A DNA stretch of 64,000 nucleotides from Enterococcus silesiacus (lineage in GTDB: Bacteria > Bacillota > Bacilli > Lactobacillales > Enterococcaceae): contig CP013614.1 in NCBI GenBank assembly GCA_001465115.1, positions 682,001-746,000 of the forward strand, in the 5' to 3' direction. The position numbers were made by a program, and so were the translations under genes. Below are positions 55,637-64,000 of this stretch, one piece after another. Numbering within the stretch: the stretch's first letter is position 1; every line of letters starts with the position of its first letter. The notes below the pieces were generated by a model, which had not been told where the DNA came from, did no database searches, and saw only the letters and a program-made list of their open reading frames with translations.

Positions 55637-58246
55637 GTGAAATATGTGATTGATTTTTCAAAAGGAAGTAAAGAACAGAAAGATTTACTAGGTGGAAAAG
55701 GGGCAAATTTGGCTGAAATGACAAAATTGAAGCTACCTGTACCTACTGGATTTACGATTACAACAGAGGCGTGTTTAGACTATTTGGAAAAGAAAGATGA
55801 GATTTCTGCTGAACTTGACACAGAGATTCGACAACATATTGAAAGTATGGAACGTAGAACAAAAAAACGCTTTGGTGCTACTTCTGATCCACTTTTAGTT
55901 TCAGTTAGAAGCGGCTCGAAATTTTCAATGCCTGGAATGATGGATACAATTTTAAATTTAGGTTTAAATGACGAAACTGTTATTGGTTTAATTCAAAAAA
56001 CGGACGACGCTCGGTTTGCATATGATTGTTATAGAAGACTGCTGCAAATGTTTGGTGACGTCGTTTGTGGCATTGATAAGAACCGCTTTGAAGAACAGTT
56101 GGATTTTTATAAATCAAAGAAAAAATATTGTTCAGATATTGAAATGCAGGCGGAAGATTGGCAAGAATTGGTAGCGGTTTATAAAGACATTTTTCTAGAA
56201 GTGACTCATCGACCGTTTCCTCAAGACCCTTATGAACAGTTAACCTTAGCGGTGGAAGCTGTCTTTCATTCATGGAATAATCGTAGAGCGATTACCTACC
56301 GTCGGTTACATGACATTCCAGATTCATTAGGCACGGCAGTCAATATCCAAGAAATGGTTTTCGGAAACTTTGGCACGGCTAGCGGAACTGGTGTAGCCTT
56401 TACAAGAAATCCGGCAACAGGTGAGAAGGGGATCTTCGGTGAATTCTTATTGAATGCTCAGGGAGAAGATGTCGTCGCAGGCATTCGGACGCCTCAACCA
56501 ATCAGTGAGCTTAAGTTATTACTACCACAGGTTTATCAGGAGTTTTTGACACTGAGTTCTCTGCTGGAAAGCCATTATCGAGACATGCAGGATATTGAAT
56601 TTACAATAGAAAATGGCAAACTATATCTTTTGCAAACTAGGGATGGCAAACGAACAGCAAAATCTGCTTTTAAAGTGTGCATCCAATTGGTTGAAGAAGG
56701 AATTATTTCAAAGAAAGAAGCCATTCAACGGATCAATCCAACAATGGTGACACAATTGCTACATCCGGTTTTCGAACCCGACCACTTAAAAAATGCTCAA
56801 GTTTTTGCCACAGGGTTACCGGCGAGTCCAGGTGCCGCCAACGGAAATATCTATTTTACGGCTGAACGAGCAAAAAAAGCGAGCGAACAGGGAGAAAAGG
56901 TTATTTTGATTCGTCAAGAAACCTCGCCAGAAGACATTGAAGGTATGGTAGTAAGCGAAGCGATTGTCACATCTAGAGGTGGGATGACCTCTCATGCGGC
57001 TGTTGTTGCCAGAGGAATGGGCGTTTGTTGTGTTGCGGGTTGTGAAGAAATTTATGTGGATGAATTTTTGGAGCAGGCAACAGCGGGCAATGTTACGTTA
57101 CACCAGGGGGAAACAATTTCTGTAGACGGGACAACGGGAACCATTTATAGAGGAAGTATTCCTTATGTTGAAGGGGATGAATGGCAACTACTGGAAACAA
57201 TCACAGACTGGGCTAAAGAAGAAGCCAGCATTGGTGTTAAAGCGAACGCTGAAACGCCTGCAGATATTAAAACTGCACTGAAACTAGGTGCACAAGGAAT
57301 TGGCTTAGCTAGAACCGAGCATATGTTTTTCGGTGAGGAGAGAATAGTTGAAATGCGCAAAATGATTCTTGCCCAACATGAGGAAGCCTTAATGATTCCT
57401 TTGAATAAATTAAAAGAGTTTCAAAAAGAAGATTTTCGAACGATGTTTACTTTATTAAAGGGAAAGCCTTGTACTATTCGTTTGCTAGATCCGCCGCTGC
57501 ATGAGTTTTTACCGCAAACAGAAGAAGAAATCACTCATCTTGCAAAGGAAACACAGCGAACTCCTGCTGAGATCAAGTATCGTATTGAAGAGCTACATGA
57601 GCAAAACCCCATGCTTGGGCATCGTGGCTGCCGACTAGCCGTTACAACACCACAAATTTACGAAATGCAGGTAGCGGCTATAATTGAAAGTGCGATAGAA
57701 GTTGCTCAAAAAGATACTGCTAATACGAATGTTCCCGAAATCATGATTCCTTTGATTGGGAGTCAAGAAGAGATGCAGTGGTTAAGAGAACGCTTAGTAC
57801 AGTCAATTCAAAAAGTTTTTGATAACACTGGCCAAGAAATCCCATACAAAATAGGAACAATGCTGGAAATTCCTAGAGCTTGTTTGACTGCTGAAAAAAT
57901 CGCAGAAGTTGCCGACTTTTTTAGTTTTGGAACAAACGATTTAACGCAGTTGACGTATGGTTTTTCACGAGATGATTCTGGAAAATTTATTGGAGCTTAT
58001 CAGGACAAAAAATTATTAAAAGAAGATCCATTTCAGCATATTGATGAGGAAGGGGTCGGTACTTTGATGAAAATTGCTGTGGATCAAATAAGAAATTTCG
58101 ATCCGTCGATCAAAATTGGCGTATGCGGTGAAGTTGGAGGCGATCCACAGTCTATTCGTTTCTTGAAAAAAATCGGTGTAGATTACATCTCATGCTCGCC
58201 ATATCGCATTCCAGCGGCAATTTTAACAATTGCTCAAGAGGGATAA
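55637..58246 (+). CDS. ppdK: Pyruvate, phosphate dikinase
   Basis: This 869-residue enzyme has an N-terminal ATP-grasp domain (GGKGANLAEM at about 19-28), a phosphohistidine domain with GGMTSHAAVVARGMG (regulatory Thr and catalytic His), and a C-terminal PEP-binding TIM barrel (GTNDLTQLTYGFSRDD, CGEVGGDP). It interconverts pyruvate, ATP and phosphate with PEP, AMP and PPi. The start was set at GTG 55637, nine bases behind GAAGGAG; the longer frame has its ribosome site inside. It is regulated by the divergent CcpN and PPDK-regulator genes. Confidence 0.95.
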   Translation: MKYVIDFSKGSKEQKDLLGGKGANLAEMTKLKLPVPTGFTITTEACLDYLEKKDEISAELDTEIRQHIESMERRTKKRFGATSDPLLVSVRSGSKFSMPGMMDTILNLGLNDETVIGLIQKTDDARFAYDCYRRLLQMFGDVVCGIDKNRFEEQLDFYKSKKKYCSDIEMQAEDWQELVAVYKDIFLEVTHRPFPQDPYEQLTLAVEAVFHSWNNRRAITYRRLHDIPDSLGTAVNIQEMVFGNFGTASGTGVAFTRNPATGEKGIFGEFLLNAQGEDVVAGIRTPQPISELKLLLPQVYQEFLTLSSLLESHYRDMQDIEFTIENGKLYLLQTRDGKRTAKSAFKVCIQLVEEGIISKKEAIQRINPTMVTQLLHPVFEPDHLKNAQVFATGLPASPGAANGNIYFTAERAKKASEQGEKVILIRQETSPEDIEGMVVSEAIVTSRGGMTSHAAVVARGMGVCCVAGCEEIYVDEFLEQATAGNVTLHQGETISVDGTTGTIYRGSIPYVEGDEWQLLETITDWAKEEASIGVKANAETPADIKTALKLGAQGIGLARTEHMFFGEERIVEMRKMILAQHEEALMIPLNKLKEFQKEDFRTMFTLLKGKPCTIRLLDPPLHEFLPQTEEEITHLAKETQRTPAEIKYRIEELHEQNPMLGHRGCRLAVTTPQIYEMQVAAIIESAIEVAQKDTANTNVPEIMIPLIGSQEEMQWLRERLVQSIQKVFDNTGQEIPYKIGTMLEIPRACLTAEKIAEVADFFSFGTNDLTQLTYGFSRDDSGKFIGAYQDKKLLKEDPFQHIDEEGVGTLMKIAVDQIRNFDPSIKIGVCGEVGGDPQSIRFLKKIGVDYISCSPYRIPAAILTIAQEG

Positions 58247-58253
58247 ACAAGTG

Positions 58254-58300
58254 ATAGACTAATGCAGGCCTTTGTAAGGCACTGTGTTAGTCTATCTTTT
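58254..58300 (+). terminator. Terminator of ppdK
   Basis: ATAGACTAA (58254-58262) pairs with TTAGTCTAT (58287-58295), followed by CTTTTTC. Confidence 0.85.
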
Positions 58301-58374
58301 TCTTAGTAGTCTGTTTTTCGTTTCATAAATGGTATAATCTATGACAGAAGGATTTTAAGAAAGAAGTGAACTAA

Positions 58375-59475
58375 ATGAATAAGCGCTGGAAATGGCTTGT
58401 TTGGATAGGTGCTGTCTGTATACTGTCTTTGTTGTTCAGCAATTGGTTTTTCAATAAAGGAAACGAACTAGTGATAGAACCAGTGTCAGGAAAAAAACAA
58501 AACCAGCAGATCAGTACCGAATCAGGTGTGAAGGACACGATCGATCAGCAGATCAAAGATAGTCACTTTCAAGGAGACGCATTGTTGATTCATGCAGATC
58601 AGATTTTTTATCATCACAGTTATGGTTATGCCGATGAGAAAAACAAGCGGCTAAATAAAGTAAATGGCATTTTTCCAATTGCCTCTTTACAAAAAATGAT
58701 CACGAGTGCGATTATTTTTGAACTAATTAAAGAAAAGAAACTGACATCAGACACAACGTTAGATATTTTTTATCCAGATATCAAATTTAGCAAGACAATT
58801 ACAATCCAAGAATTGCTTAACCATAGTTCTGGTATCTTGATGGCCGAAGAAGAGCCAGACCAGCTTTTGACAAATCAGGAAAGCCAGCTAGATAATGTCT
58901 TAAAGACTGTAGCGGTTGTAGCAAATAAGGACTTTAATTATACGAATAGTAATTATACGCTACTAGCAGGGATTATCTCGAAGCTAACAGGTCAACCTTA
59001 CGAAGAAGTTATTAAAGAAAGAGTGATCAATAAGTTAGCATTGACCAACACTTATTTTTGGGATGATTTACCTAAAGGTGAAACAATTCCAAAGCCATAT
59101 TTTTATATAGGTGAAGACTATCAAGCAGATCCGTTTCCAGCAAGTGAAAAGCTGTTTTCCAGTTTGTTAGGCGCTGGGAATATGTATATGTCGACTGAGG
59201 ATTTCTGGCTGTTTATTAAAAGCTTAGCTGATGGAAAGCTGTTTGAGCAAGCGGAGTATGAGCAACTTGCAGATGTGAAAAAGGGAGGGTATCAGGCAGG
59301 AATGGTTTATTTTGATGAGTTGAAATACTCAGAAGGCACTTTAGGCGGATATGATACTGTCATTTATGGTGGGCAAGATAATCAAAATTTAGTGATTCTT
59401 TTTGCGAATCAACCGACTAATGACGGGATGCAGGCGTTGAGTGAGAGACTATATGATCAATTACTAAAAATCTGA
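58375..59475 (+). CDS. Membrane-anchored serine hydrolase (class C beta-lactamase/PBP4* family)
   Basis: This 366-residue protein has an N-terminal anchor (about 7-26) and an extracellular beta-lactamase family domain: SxxK in IASLQKM (Ser104, Lys107) and a Tyr-x-Asn-like motif in NYTNSNYTLLAG. The third motif is not a clear KTG (GGYDTVIYGG region). Such proteins include D-aminopeptidase-like, esterase-like and carboxypeptidase-like enzymes of the cell envelope. A -10 TATAAT (58333-58338) indicates its own promoter. Confidence 0.82.
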   Translation: MNKRWKWLVWIGAVCILSLLFSNWFFNKGNELVIEPVSGKKQNQQISTESGVKDTIDQQIKDSHFQGDALLIHADQIFYHHSYGYADEKNKRLNKVNGIFPIASLQKMITSAIIFELIKEKKLTSDTTLDIFYPDIKFSKTITIQELLNHSSGILMAEEEPDQLLTNQESQLDNVLKTVAVVANKDFNYTNSNYTLLAGIISKLTGQPYEEVIKERVINKLALTNTYFWDDLPKGETIPKPYFYIGEDYQADPFPASEKLFSSLLGAGNMYMSTEDFWLFIKSLADGKLFEQAEYEQLADVKKGGYQAGMVYFDELKYSEGTLGGYDTVIYGGQDNQNLVILFANQPTNDGMQALSERLYDQLLKI

Positions 59476-59495
59476 GTGACTGTTTGTGAAACTGA

Positions 59496-59526
59496 TGAAA
59501 AATAGATAGGAAGTTTTTCATTTTTA
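59496..59526 (+). terminator. Terminator of the serine hydrolase gene
   Basis: TGAAAAA (59496-59502) pairs with TTTTTCA (59514-59520), followed by TTTTT; the stem is A/T only, so moderate. Confidence 0.6.
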
Positions 59527-59566
59527 TGCTATTATTTTTAATAAATCAATTGAAGAAGGTGAAGAG

Positions 59567-60868
59567 ATGCCACTATTATTTGGAACTGCAGAATTTAACG
59601 AACAAGAGCATTTAACGATCGGTGGTTGCGATACGGTGCAATTAGCTGAAAAATATGGAACACCATTATTTGTTTATGATGTTGCTCATATTCGAGAGCG
59701 TGCCAGAGGATTTAAACAAACGTTCAACTCTTTAGGAGTAAAAAATAAGGTGATCTATGCGAGCAAAGCATTCTGCTGTTTAGCGATGTATAAGCTTTTA
59801 GAAGAAGAAGAGTTAGGCTGTGACGTGGTTTCAGCAGGAGAAATTTATACAGCAATCAAAGGTGGTATGTCACCTGAGAATATCGAATTTCATGGAAACA
59901 ATAAAACCAAAGAAGAATTGGCCTATGCTGTCGAGCAAGGTGTAGGCACGATTATTATCGATAATTTTTATGAGATCGAGTTATTAAGTGCTGTTTTAAA
60001 AGAAAAAGGCAAAAAGCAAAATGTCATGTTTCGAATTACACCAGGAGTAGACGCTGAAACCCATGAGTATATTTTAACTGGACAAGTAGATTCTAAATTT
60101 GGCTTTGATGTAAATAGTGGGCAAGCGACACAAGCGTTAGAAAAGCTTTTGGCTAATGAGCACTTTGTTTTAAAAGGAGCACATTGTCATATTGGGTCAC
60201 AAATTTTTTCTGCCGAAGGTTTTTTAGCGGCTGTTGAGAAGATGCTGTTGATTTTAAACGAGTGGAAACAAACAATGGGGTATACAGTGGATATTTTAAA
60301 TATGGGCGGTGGCTTTGGCGTACAATATACCGAAGCGGATGATCCGCTAGAACCTGAAGCCTTTGTCAAGGCAATCGTAAATGGTGTAAAAGGTCAATGT
60401 GAATTGCTTGATTATGCATTTCCGGAAATTTGGATAGAACCTGGCCGCAGTATTATTGCTGAAGCCGGAACGACGATTTATACGGTAGGCTCACAAAAGG
60501 TGATTCCAGAAGTTCGTCACTACGTTTCGGTAGATGGTGGTATGGGAGATAATATTCGTCCAGCTTTATATGATGCAGTATATGATGGCTTTTTAGCTAA
60601 TCGGATTAGCTCGGAATTGCCAGAAGAGCTGAGAATTGTGGGTAAATATTGCGAATCTGGAGATGTTTTGATCAAAAATATCGAGTTACCCCCTATGGAA
60701 GCAGGAGATTTATTGGCTATTACAAGTACAGGTGCATATGGTTATTCAATGGCTAATAACTATAATCGAAACCCTAAACCCGCTGTTGTTTTTGTAGAAA
60801 ATGGGCAAGATAAGCTAGCAATCCGCCGTGAGACCTATGAAGATTTGATTTCATTGGATTGTGACTAG
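59567..60868 (+). CDS. lysA: Diaminopimelate decarboxylase
   Basis: This 433-residue PLP enzyme has the alanine-racemase-like barrel: PLP lysine in VIYASKAF (about Lys65), HCHIGSQIF, the phosphate loop MGGGFG, EPGRSIIAEAG, and the C-terminal active Cys in YCESGDVL. It converts meso-diaminopimelate to lysine, the last step of lysine synthesis. It starts after GAAGAAGGTGAAGAG. It stands alone, with a terminator downstream. No upstream lysine riboswitch is visible. Confidence 0.95.
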   Translation: MPLLFGTAEFNEQEHLTIGGCDTVQLAEKYGTPLFVYDVAHIRERARGFKQTFNSLGVKNKVIYASKAFCCLAMYKLLEEEELGCDVVSAGEIYTAIKGGMSPENIEFHGNNKTKEELAYAVEQGVGTIIIDNFYEIELLSAVLKEKGKKQNVMFRITPGVDAETHEYILTGQVDSKFGFDVNSGQATQALEKLLANEHFVLKGAHCHIGSQIFSAEGFLAAVEKMLLILNEWKQTMGYTVDILNMGGGFGVQYTEADDPLEPEAFVKAIVNGVKGQCELLDYAFPEIWIEPGRSIIAEAGTTIYTVGSQKVIPEVRHYVSVDGGMGDNIRPALYDAVYDGFLANRISSELPEELRIVGKYCESGDVLIKNIELPPMEAGDLLAITSTGAYGYSMANNYNRNPKPAVVFVENGQDKLAIRRETYEDLISLDCD

Positions 60869-60909
60869 TAACAAAGTGCAGTAACTACTTTTTTATGTAT
60901 TTAAAATTT

Positions 60910-60953
60910 GAGTGTGAGTTGAAACTATTTTTTAGTTTTACTCATGCTCTTTT
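60910..60953 (+). terminator. Terminator of lysA (repeat-like)
   Basis: GAGTGTGAGTTGAAACT (60910-60926) pairs with AGTTTTACTCATGCTC (60934-60949) with internal mismatches; TTTTA follows. Its shape and sequence resemble the terminator of the repeat at 29298-29338. Confidence 0.75.
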
Positions 60954-61051
60954 ACTTTCAAAAATTGATTGTTTGAGTCCAGCCATACTTTTTTCCCTAA
61001 ATAGGAGTATACTTGAATTAGGACTTAAATCTTAGAGGTGAGGTGTTGTTT

Positions 61052-62020
61052 TTGAAGTGGCTGGTAGTAGTGTTGGTTATTTTAGTTATTGTACTGATTG
61101 CTGTTTCAGTTTATGCAGCAAATTTTTTCTTGAATGTAGCACTTTTTAGAAACAATAAATGGTATGACCAAACAGGTCATAAAATGATGAATCCTGATAA
61201 TTTTAATAAAGGAAAATCTCAATATGATCTTGTTGAAGAAGAACAAAATAAACTGGGGGCTGCTTTTTGGCAGGAGTCGTTTGCTCAAGATCATTGGCTA
61301 AAGATTGGAGGAGAAAAGCTTTATAGTCGTTTGATCATCCCACATCCTGAAAGTAAAAAATGGGTAATCTGTGTTCACGGTTATCGTTCATTTGGTCAGC
61401 GTGATATGGCTTTCGTAGCCACTAAGTTTTCTGAGCAACAGTATAATATGTTGATCCCTGACCTAAGAGCCCATGGTCAAAGTACTGGGAATATTATTGG
61501 CATGGGCTGGCTAGATCGTTTGGATTTATTACAATGGATCGATGAAGTCCTAGCAATTGAACCACAAGCTGAAATTGTTTTGTTTGGTGGCTCAATGGGA
61601 GCTGCGACAGTGATGATGGTAAGTGGCGAAACATTGCCTAAGAATGTGAAGGGATTGATTGTTGATTGTGGTTACTCCTCTGTTTACAGTGAGTTTGGTG
61701 CAATGCTACGTTCGGCTTTCAAATTACCAGGATTTCCCATCTTGACTATTGCTAATCGTTGGGCCAAAAAGAAAGTTGGTTATTCTCTTAAAGAAGCTTC
61801 TTCAGTCGCTCAATTAGCCAAAAATGAACTACCTACGTTGTTTATACATGGTACAGGTGATAAATTTGTTCCCCATCAAATGCTTTATGAAAACATGGAG
61901 GCAACCAATGGGGTGAAGGAAAGTTTGATCATTGAAAAGGCACCTCACTTATCTTCGTTTATCTATGAACCAGCGCATTATTTTGAGACAGTTTTTGAAT
62001 TCATTGCTCGTTATTGTTAA
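61052..62020 (+). CDS. Membrane-anchored alpha/beta hydrolase
   Basis: This 322-residue protein has an N-terminal membrane helix (about 2-24) and an alpha/beta hydrolase domain: CVHGYRSFGQ oxyanion loop, nucleophile Ser in FGGSMGAAT, Asp in HGTGDKFVP and His in APHLSSF. It resembles the YqkD-like family. The substrate is unknown. The start used is TTG 61052 because AGAGGTGAGG lies eight bases upstream; GTG 61043 and TTG 61046 are alternatives. It is probably in one transcript with the two following small transporter genes (15-nt gap). Confidence 0.82.
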   Translation: MKWLVVVLVILVIVLIAVSVYAANFFLNVALFRNNKWYDQTGHKMMNPDNFNKGKSQYDLVEEEQNKLGAAFWQESFAQDHWLKIGGEKLYSRLIIPHPESKKWVICVHGYRSFGQRDMAFVATKFSEQQYNMLIPDLRAHGQSTGNIIGMGWLDRLDLLQWIDEVLAIEPQAEIVLFGGSMGAATVMMVSGETLPKNVKGLIVDCGYSSVYSEFGAMLRSAFKLPGFPILTIANRWAKKKVGYSLKEASSVAQLAKNELPTLFIHGTGDKFVPHQMLYENMEATNGVKESLIIEKAPHLSSFIYEPAHYFETVFEFIARYC

Positions 62021-62035
62021 GAAAGGAGAACTACT

Positions 62036-62404
62036 ATGGACGCAAAAAATAAGCAACAAAAGCTAAGCTTAGGTATTTTATTGATCTTGATTGCTGCAGT
62101 ACTAAGTAGTTTAGGCCAATTGGCATGGAAATTTGGTGCAGATGGGACCGGTAGTTATGCAATTATTTTATATGCAGTGGGTTTTATAGCGGCAGGGGCT
62201 GGGATGTTTTTTATGATGGCAGCCTTTCGCTATGGAGAAGTTTCTATTTTGCAGCCGATGATGAGTTTAGGTTTTGCATTGTCGATTGTTTTAGGAGCGT
62301 TATTTTTAAATGAGAATATTACCTGGTATAAGCTATTAGGCACAGGATTTATTATCGCAGGATCAATTCTTTTAGGGATCGAAGGAAATGAGGAAACCGT
62401 ATGA
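62036..62404 (+). CDS. Small DMT/EamA-type transporter subunit 1
   Basis: This 122-residue protein has four membrane helices, of the SMR/ArnE-ArnF size within the drug/metabolite transporter superfamily (LSSLGQLAWKFGADG in helix 1, SILQPMMSLGFALSIVLGAL). It overlaps the next gene by four bases (ATGA), implying translational coupling and a heterodimer. Paired small DMT proteins carry lipid-linked sugars or amines; the substrate is unknown here. It starts after AAAGGAG. Confidence 0.83.
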   Translation: MDAKNKQQKLSLGILLILIAAVLSSLGQLAWKFGADGTGSYAIILYAVGFIAAGAGMFFMMAAFRYGEVSILQPMMSLGFALSIVLGALFLNENITWYKLLGTGFIIAGSILLGIEGNEETV

Positions 62405-62748
62405 TCAACTATGCAGCAATTTTGACGATTCTAGTCATTACGACGTTTTCTGGAAGTGCAGGAGCATTGGCATTAAAAAAAGGGATGAATGATCTTCCAC
62501 GATTAAGTCTGAAGCTTGTTCTGACAAATGGTTGGATTTATTTAGGTTCGTTTTTATATATTTTAAGTGCAATAACCAACATTGTTTTATTAAAATTTTT
62601 AGACTATTCTATCGCATTTCCAATGACTTCTTTAACATATGTTTGGACAGTGATTATTTCATATTTTATCTTTAAAGAAAAGTTGAGCATTAGAAAAGTT
62701 TTGGCAGTCATCTTGATCATCGTCGGTGTATTTATTATTAGTCAGTAA
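62401..62748 (+). CDS. Small DMT/EamA-type transporter subunit 2
   Basis: This 115-residue protein has four membrane helices and is homologous in layout to the preceding gene product (SGSAGALALKKGMN in helix 1, FPMTSLTYVWTVIISYFIFKE in helices 3-4). Start and stop codons of the pair overlap as ATGA, so the two are made together and probably assemble as an antiparallel heterodimer. No terminator is obvious before the small gene at 62863. Confidence 0.83.
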   Translation: MINYAAILTILVITTFSGSAGALALKKGMNDLPRLSLKLVLTNGWIYLGSFLYILSAITNIVLLKFLDYSIAFPMTSLTYVWTVIISYFIFKEKLSIRKVLAVILIIVGVFIISQ

Positions 62749-62862
62749 AATATTTGGCGAGTTTAATTAGTCTTAAAAAGTCTGACAACAACACGTGCTT
62801 GTTAGTGGTAATGAACTAATTCTAGTTGTATGATAGAGGCATAACTACCAGGAGGGATTACG

Positions 62863-62976
62863 ATGTCTGACAAATCAAAAAAGCTCGATAAAATCAAATT
62901 GATACAGGCTGTAACAACGATTATTACCGGAATCATTATGCTAAATGCAGTACTGAAAGCAAAGAAAAATAAGTAA
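62863..62976 (+). CDS. 37-residue single-helix membrane peptide
   Basis: ATG 62863 behind AGGAGGG opens a peptide beginning MSDKSKKLDKIKLIQAVTTI. It has a basic N-terminus, one hydrophobic helix (about 13-31) and a KAKKNK tail. A perfect terminator lies nine bases after the stop. It is a good small-gene candidate of unknown function, possibly a membrane regulator. Confidence 0.65.
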   Translation: MSDKSKKLDKIKLIQAVTTIITGIIMLNAVLKAKKNK

Positions 62977-62984
62977 AGTCAATG

Positions 62985-63037
62985 AAGCATTATTGTAAGT
63001 GTTCTTGTATGAATACTTACAATAATGCTTTTTTTGC
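62985..63037 (+). terminator. Terminator after the 37-residue gene
   Basis: A perfect 16-bp stem (62985-63000 with 63015-63030) is followed by TTTTTT. Confidence 0.92.
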
Positions 63038-63129
63038 GTAGACAAGAAAGTTGGGTGATTTTTGAACGTTGGCATTGAAGATAATCTTATATAATAAACA
63101 AAAAGCGTAACTATGAGGGAGGCGATAGT

Positions 63130-63210
63130 ATGAATAAAACTGTGAAATGCGTGTTCTTTTTGGTCCTGATGCTCGTACTTTTATCAGGATGTGTCATTGT
63201 ACGAATGTGA
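63130..63210 (+). CDS. 26-residue mini-lipoprotein (possible peptide-pheromone precursor)
   Basis: ATG 63130 behind GGGAGGCGA opens a peptide starting MNKTVKCVFFLVLMLVLLSG, followed by Cys and five residues ending VRM. It is little more than a lipoprotein signal sequence with an LLSGC lipobox. The released signal-peptide C-terminus (LMLVLLSG) resembles enterococcal sex pheromones, which derive from lipoprotein signal peptides. It lies 12 nt upstream of a second lipoprotein gene with its own AGGAGGG site. Confidence 0.6.
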   Translation: MNKTVKCVFFLVLMLVLLSGCVIVRM

Positions 63211-63222
63211 GGAGGGAAGGAT

Positions 63223-63666
63223 ATGAAAAGAAGTATACTGTTATTGCTTTTTTGCTTATTTATGTTGACAGGTTGTAAAATAGAATACAATAGTCCCCAA
63301 AGTGCCAGAGATGATAACTATGGTGTAGGTGCTAGTAGTAGCTATAGTAGTGCTAGTAGCGGTGATGATAAAACCAGCGGTACACGACTTTCAAAAACGG
63401 GGACTGGTGATGAAGTGATCACGAATTTAGCGTTTAAAAAAGGTCCAGTGATTATTGCACTCACACATGCAGGAAATGACGCCTTTATAGTTAAACTTCT
63501 GGATAGCGATGGCAAGACGGTAGCAACTTTAGTGGATAAAGTAGGAAGCTATTCTGGAAAAGTTGTTGCCCAAATTCCTAAAGACGCAGATAACTATCTC
63601 ATAGCAATTAAAACAGATGGAACCTGGTGCGTAGAATCAGCGAAAGCAGATAAAAATGGTGAATGA
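63223..63666 (+). CDS. Lipoprotein, 147 residues
   Basis: A signal peptide (KRSILLLLFCLFMLTG) ends in lipobox LTGC. A Ser/Gly/Tyr-rich linker follows (about 20-60), then a beta-sandwich-like domain (TNLAFKKGPVIIALTHAGND, AFIVKLLDSDGKTVATLVDK) and an acidic tail. The domain resembles secreted beta-rich modules that ride on Gram-positive lipoproteins. Function unknown. It is cotranscribed with the mini-lipoprotein and followed by a terminator. Confidence 0.8.
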   Translation: MKRSILLLLFCLFMLTGCKIEYNSPQSARDDNYGVGASSSYSSASSGDDKTSGTRLSKTGTGDEVITNLAFKKGPVIIALTHAGNDAFIVKLLDSDGKTVATLVDKVGSYSGKVVAQIPKDADNYLIAIKTDGTWCVESAKADKNGE

Positions 63667-63716
63667 CAAGTATCAAAGACATCTGATTTTTTTGAAATAC
63701 TTACATTGTTTGGTTT

Positions 63717-63752
63717 AAAAAAGTGTTTGCTTTAAGTGAACACTTTTTTTTC
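63717..63752 (+). terminator. Terminator of the lipoprotein pair
   Basis: AAAAAAGTGTT (63717-63727) pairs with AACACTTTTTT (63739-63749), followed by more Ts. Confidence 0.88.
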
Positions 63753-63923
63753 TTAAGAACTAGCTGTTATTTTAATTTTAATAAATGGAATTTACTTACT
63801 ATTTAATGTTGTGTATAATTAACTTTAAGCGAATAGTAATATTTTAGGTGCAGTATAGGTGAAGATAGTAGTTTTTTGATCTGCATAGGGATGAAAAACA
63901 GGTATTGAAGACATCCACAAAAG

Positions 63924-63962
63924 AAAAAGCCCCCTAACCGTCATAATTGAAACAGTTAGGAG
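63924..63962 (-). terminator. Terminator of a minus-strand gene beyond the window
   Basis: CCTAAC (63933-63938) pairs with GTTAGG (63955-63960). On the minus strand the stem is followed by GGGGGCTTTTTCTTTT. It suggests a gene ending just before it and starting beyond base 64000. The bases 63963-64000 are too few to identify the product. The stretch 63753-63923 shows no gene. Confidence 0.55.
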
Positions 63963-64000
63963 ACCTATTCGATTTTGTTGATATGAATGATAACTCAGAG

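Overview
The window is chromosomal DNA of a low-GC Firmicute, almost certainly an Enterococcus (family-level call strong, species not assigned). The evidence is an ntp-type Na+-translocating V-ATPase operon matching the Enterococcus hirae subunits in order and length, an agmatine deiminase (agu) operon, LicT/BglG-controlled beta-glucoside PTS genes, a tmRNA with tag AKNTNNTFALAA, and abundant AGGAGG ribosome binding sites.

Layout. 0-2.3 kb: end of pantothenate kinase, a PadR regulator and its divergent MFS transporter. 2.3-8.3 kb: a LevR-type sigma-54 activator facing a sigma-54-promoted lactose/cellobiose-class PTS operon that ends in a tyrosine-phosphatase-like gene. 8.4-12.9 kb: antiterminator, beta-glucoside PTS and 6-phospho-beta-glucosidase. 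13-20.8 kb: a membrane-anchored XRE regulator, then putrescine carbamoyltransferase, agmatine/putrescine antiporter, agmatine deiminase, carbamate kinase, a second agmatine-deiminase paralogue with an altered catalytic residue, and an RpiR regulator. 20.8-23.4 kb: a small membrane peptide, a tRNA-like element, free-methionine sulfoxide reductase, a VOC protein, an SMR transporter and ssrA. 23.35-35.8 kb: an accessory stretch that begins with a duplicated ssrA 3' end (integration scar). It holds unknown genes, LysR/acetyltransferase, a MerR redox regulon, and a second beta-glucoside operon under an RpiR regulator. 36-41.3 kb: membrane proteins, an Rgg-type regulator divergent from a 21-codon hydrophobic peptide gene, and several small-RNA candidates. 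41.2-50.4 kb: ntpFIKECGABD behind a structured leader. 50.4-58.3 kb: a class-A beta-lactamase-fold protein, an ABC ATPase relic, and a gluconeogenic cluster (fbp, ppdK regulator, CcpN-like repressor, divergent ppdK). 58.3-64 kb: serine hydrolase, lysA, alpha/beta hydrolase, a paired small DMT transporter, and small lipoproteins.

How the genes work together. Two regulatory styles serve beta-glucosides: antitermination at one locus and an RpiR regulator plus a CcpA site at the other. The agu genes convert agmatine to putrescine, NH3, CO2 and ATP. The ntp genes use ATP to extrude Na+. The CcpN-like repressor, PPDK, its regulator and fructose bisphosphatase together form a carbon-flow control point.

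The most interesting candidates are the Rgg/short-hydrophobic-peptide pair, two homologous stand-alone small RNAs flanking that locus, the ntp leader (possible Na+ riboswitch), the His-to-Asp AguA paralogue, the degenerate tRNA-like element and the ssrA scar. All calls were made by reading the sequence without database searches. Start codons were re-chosen from ribosome binding sites, so they are often shorter than the maximal reading frames.
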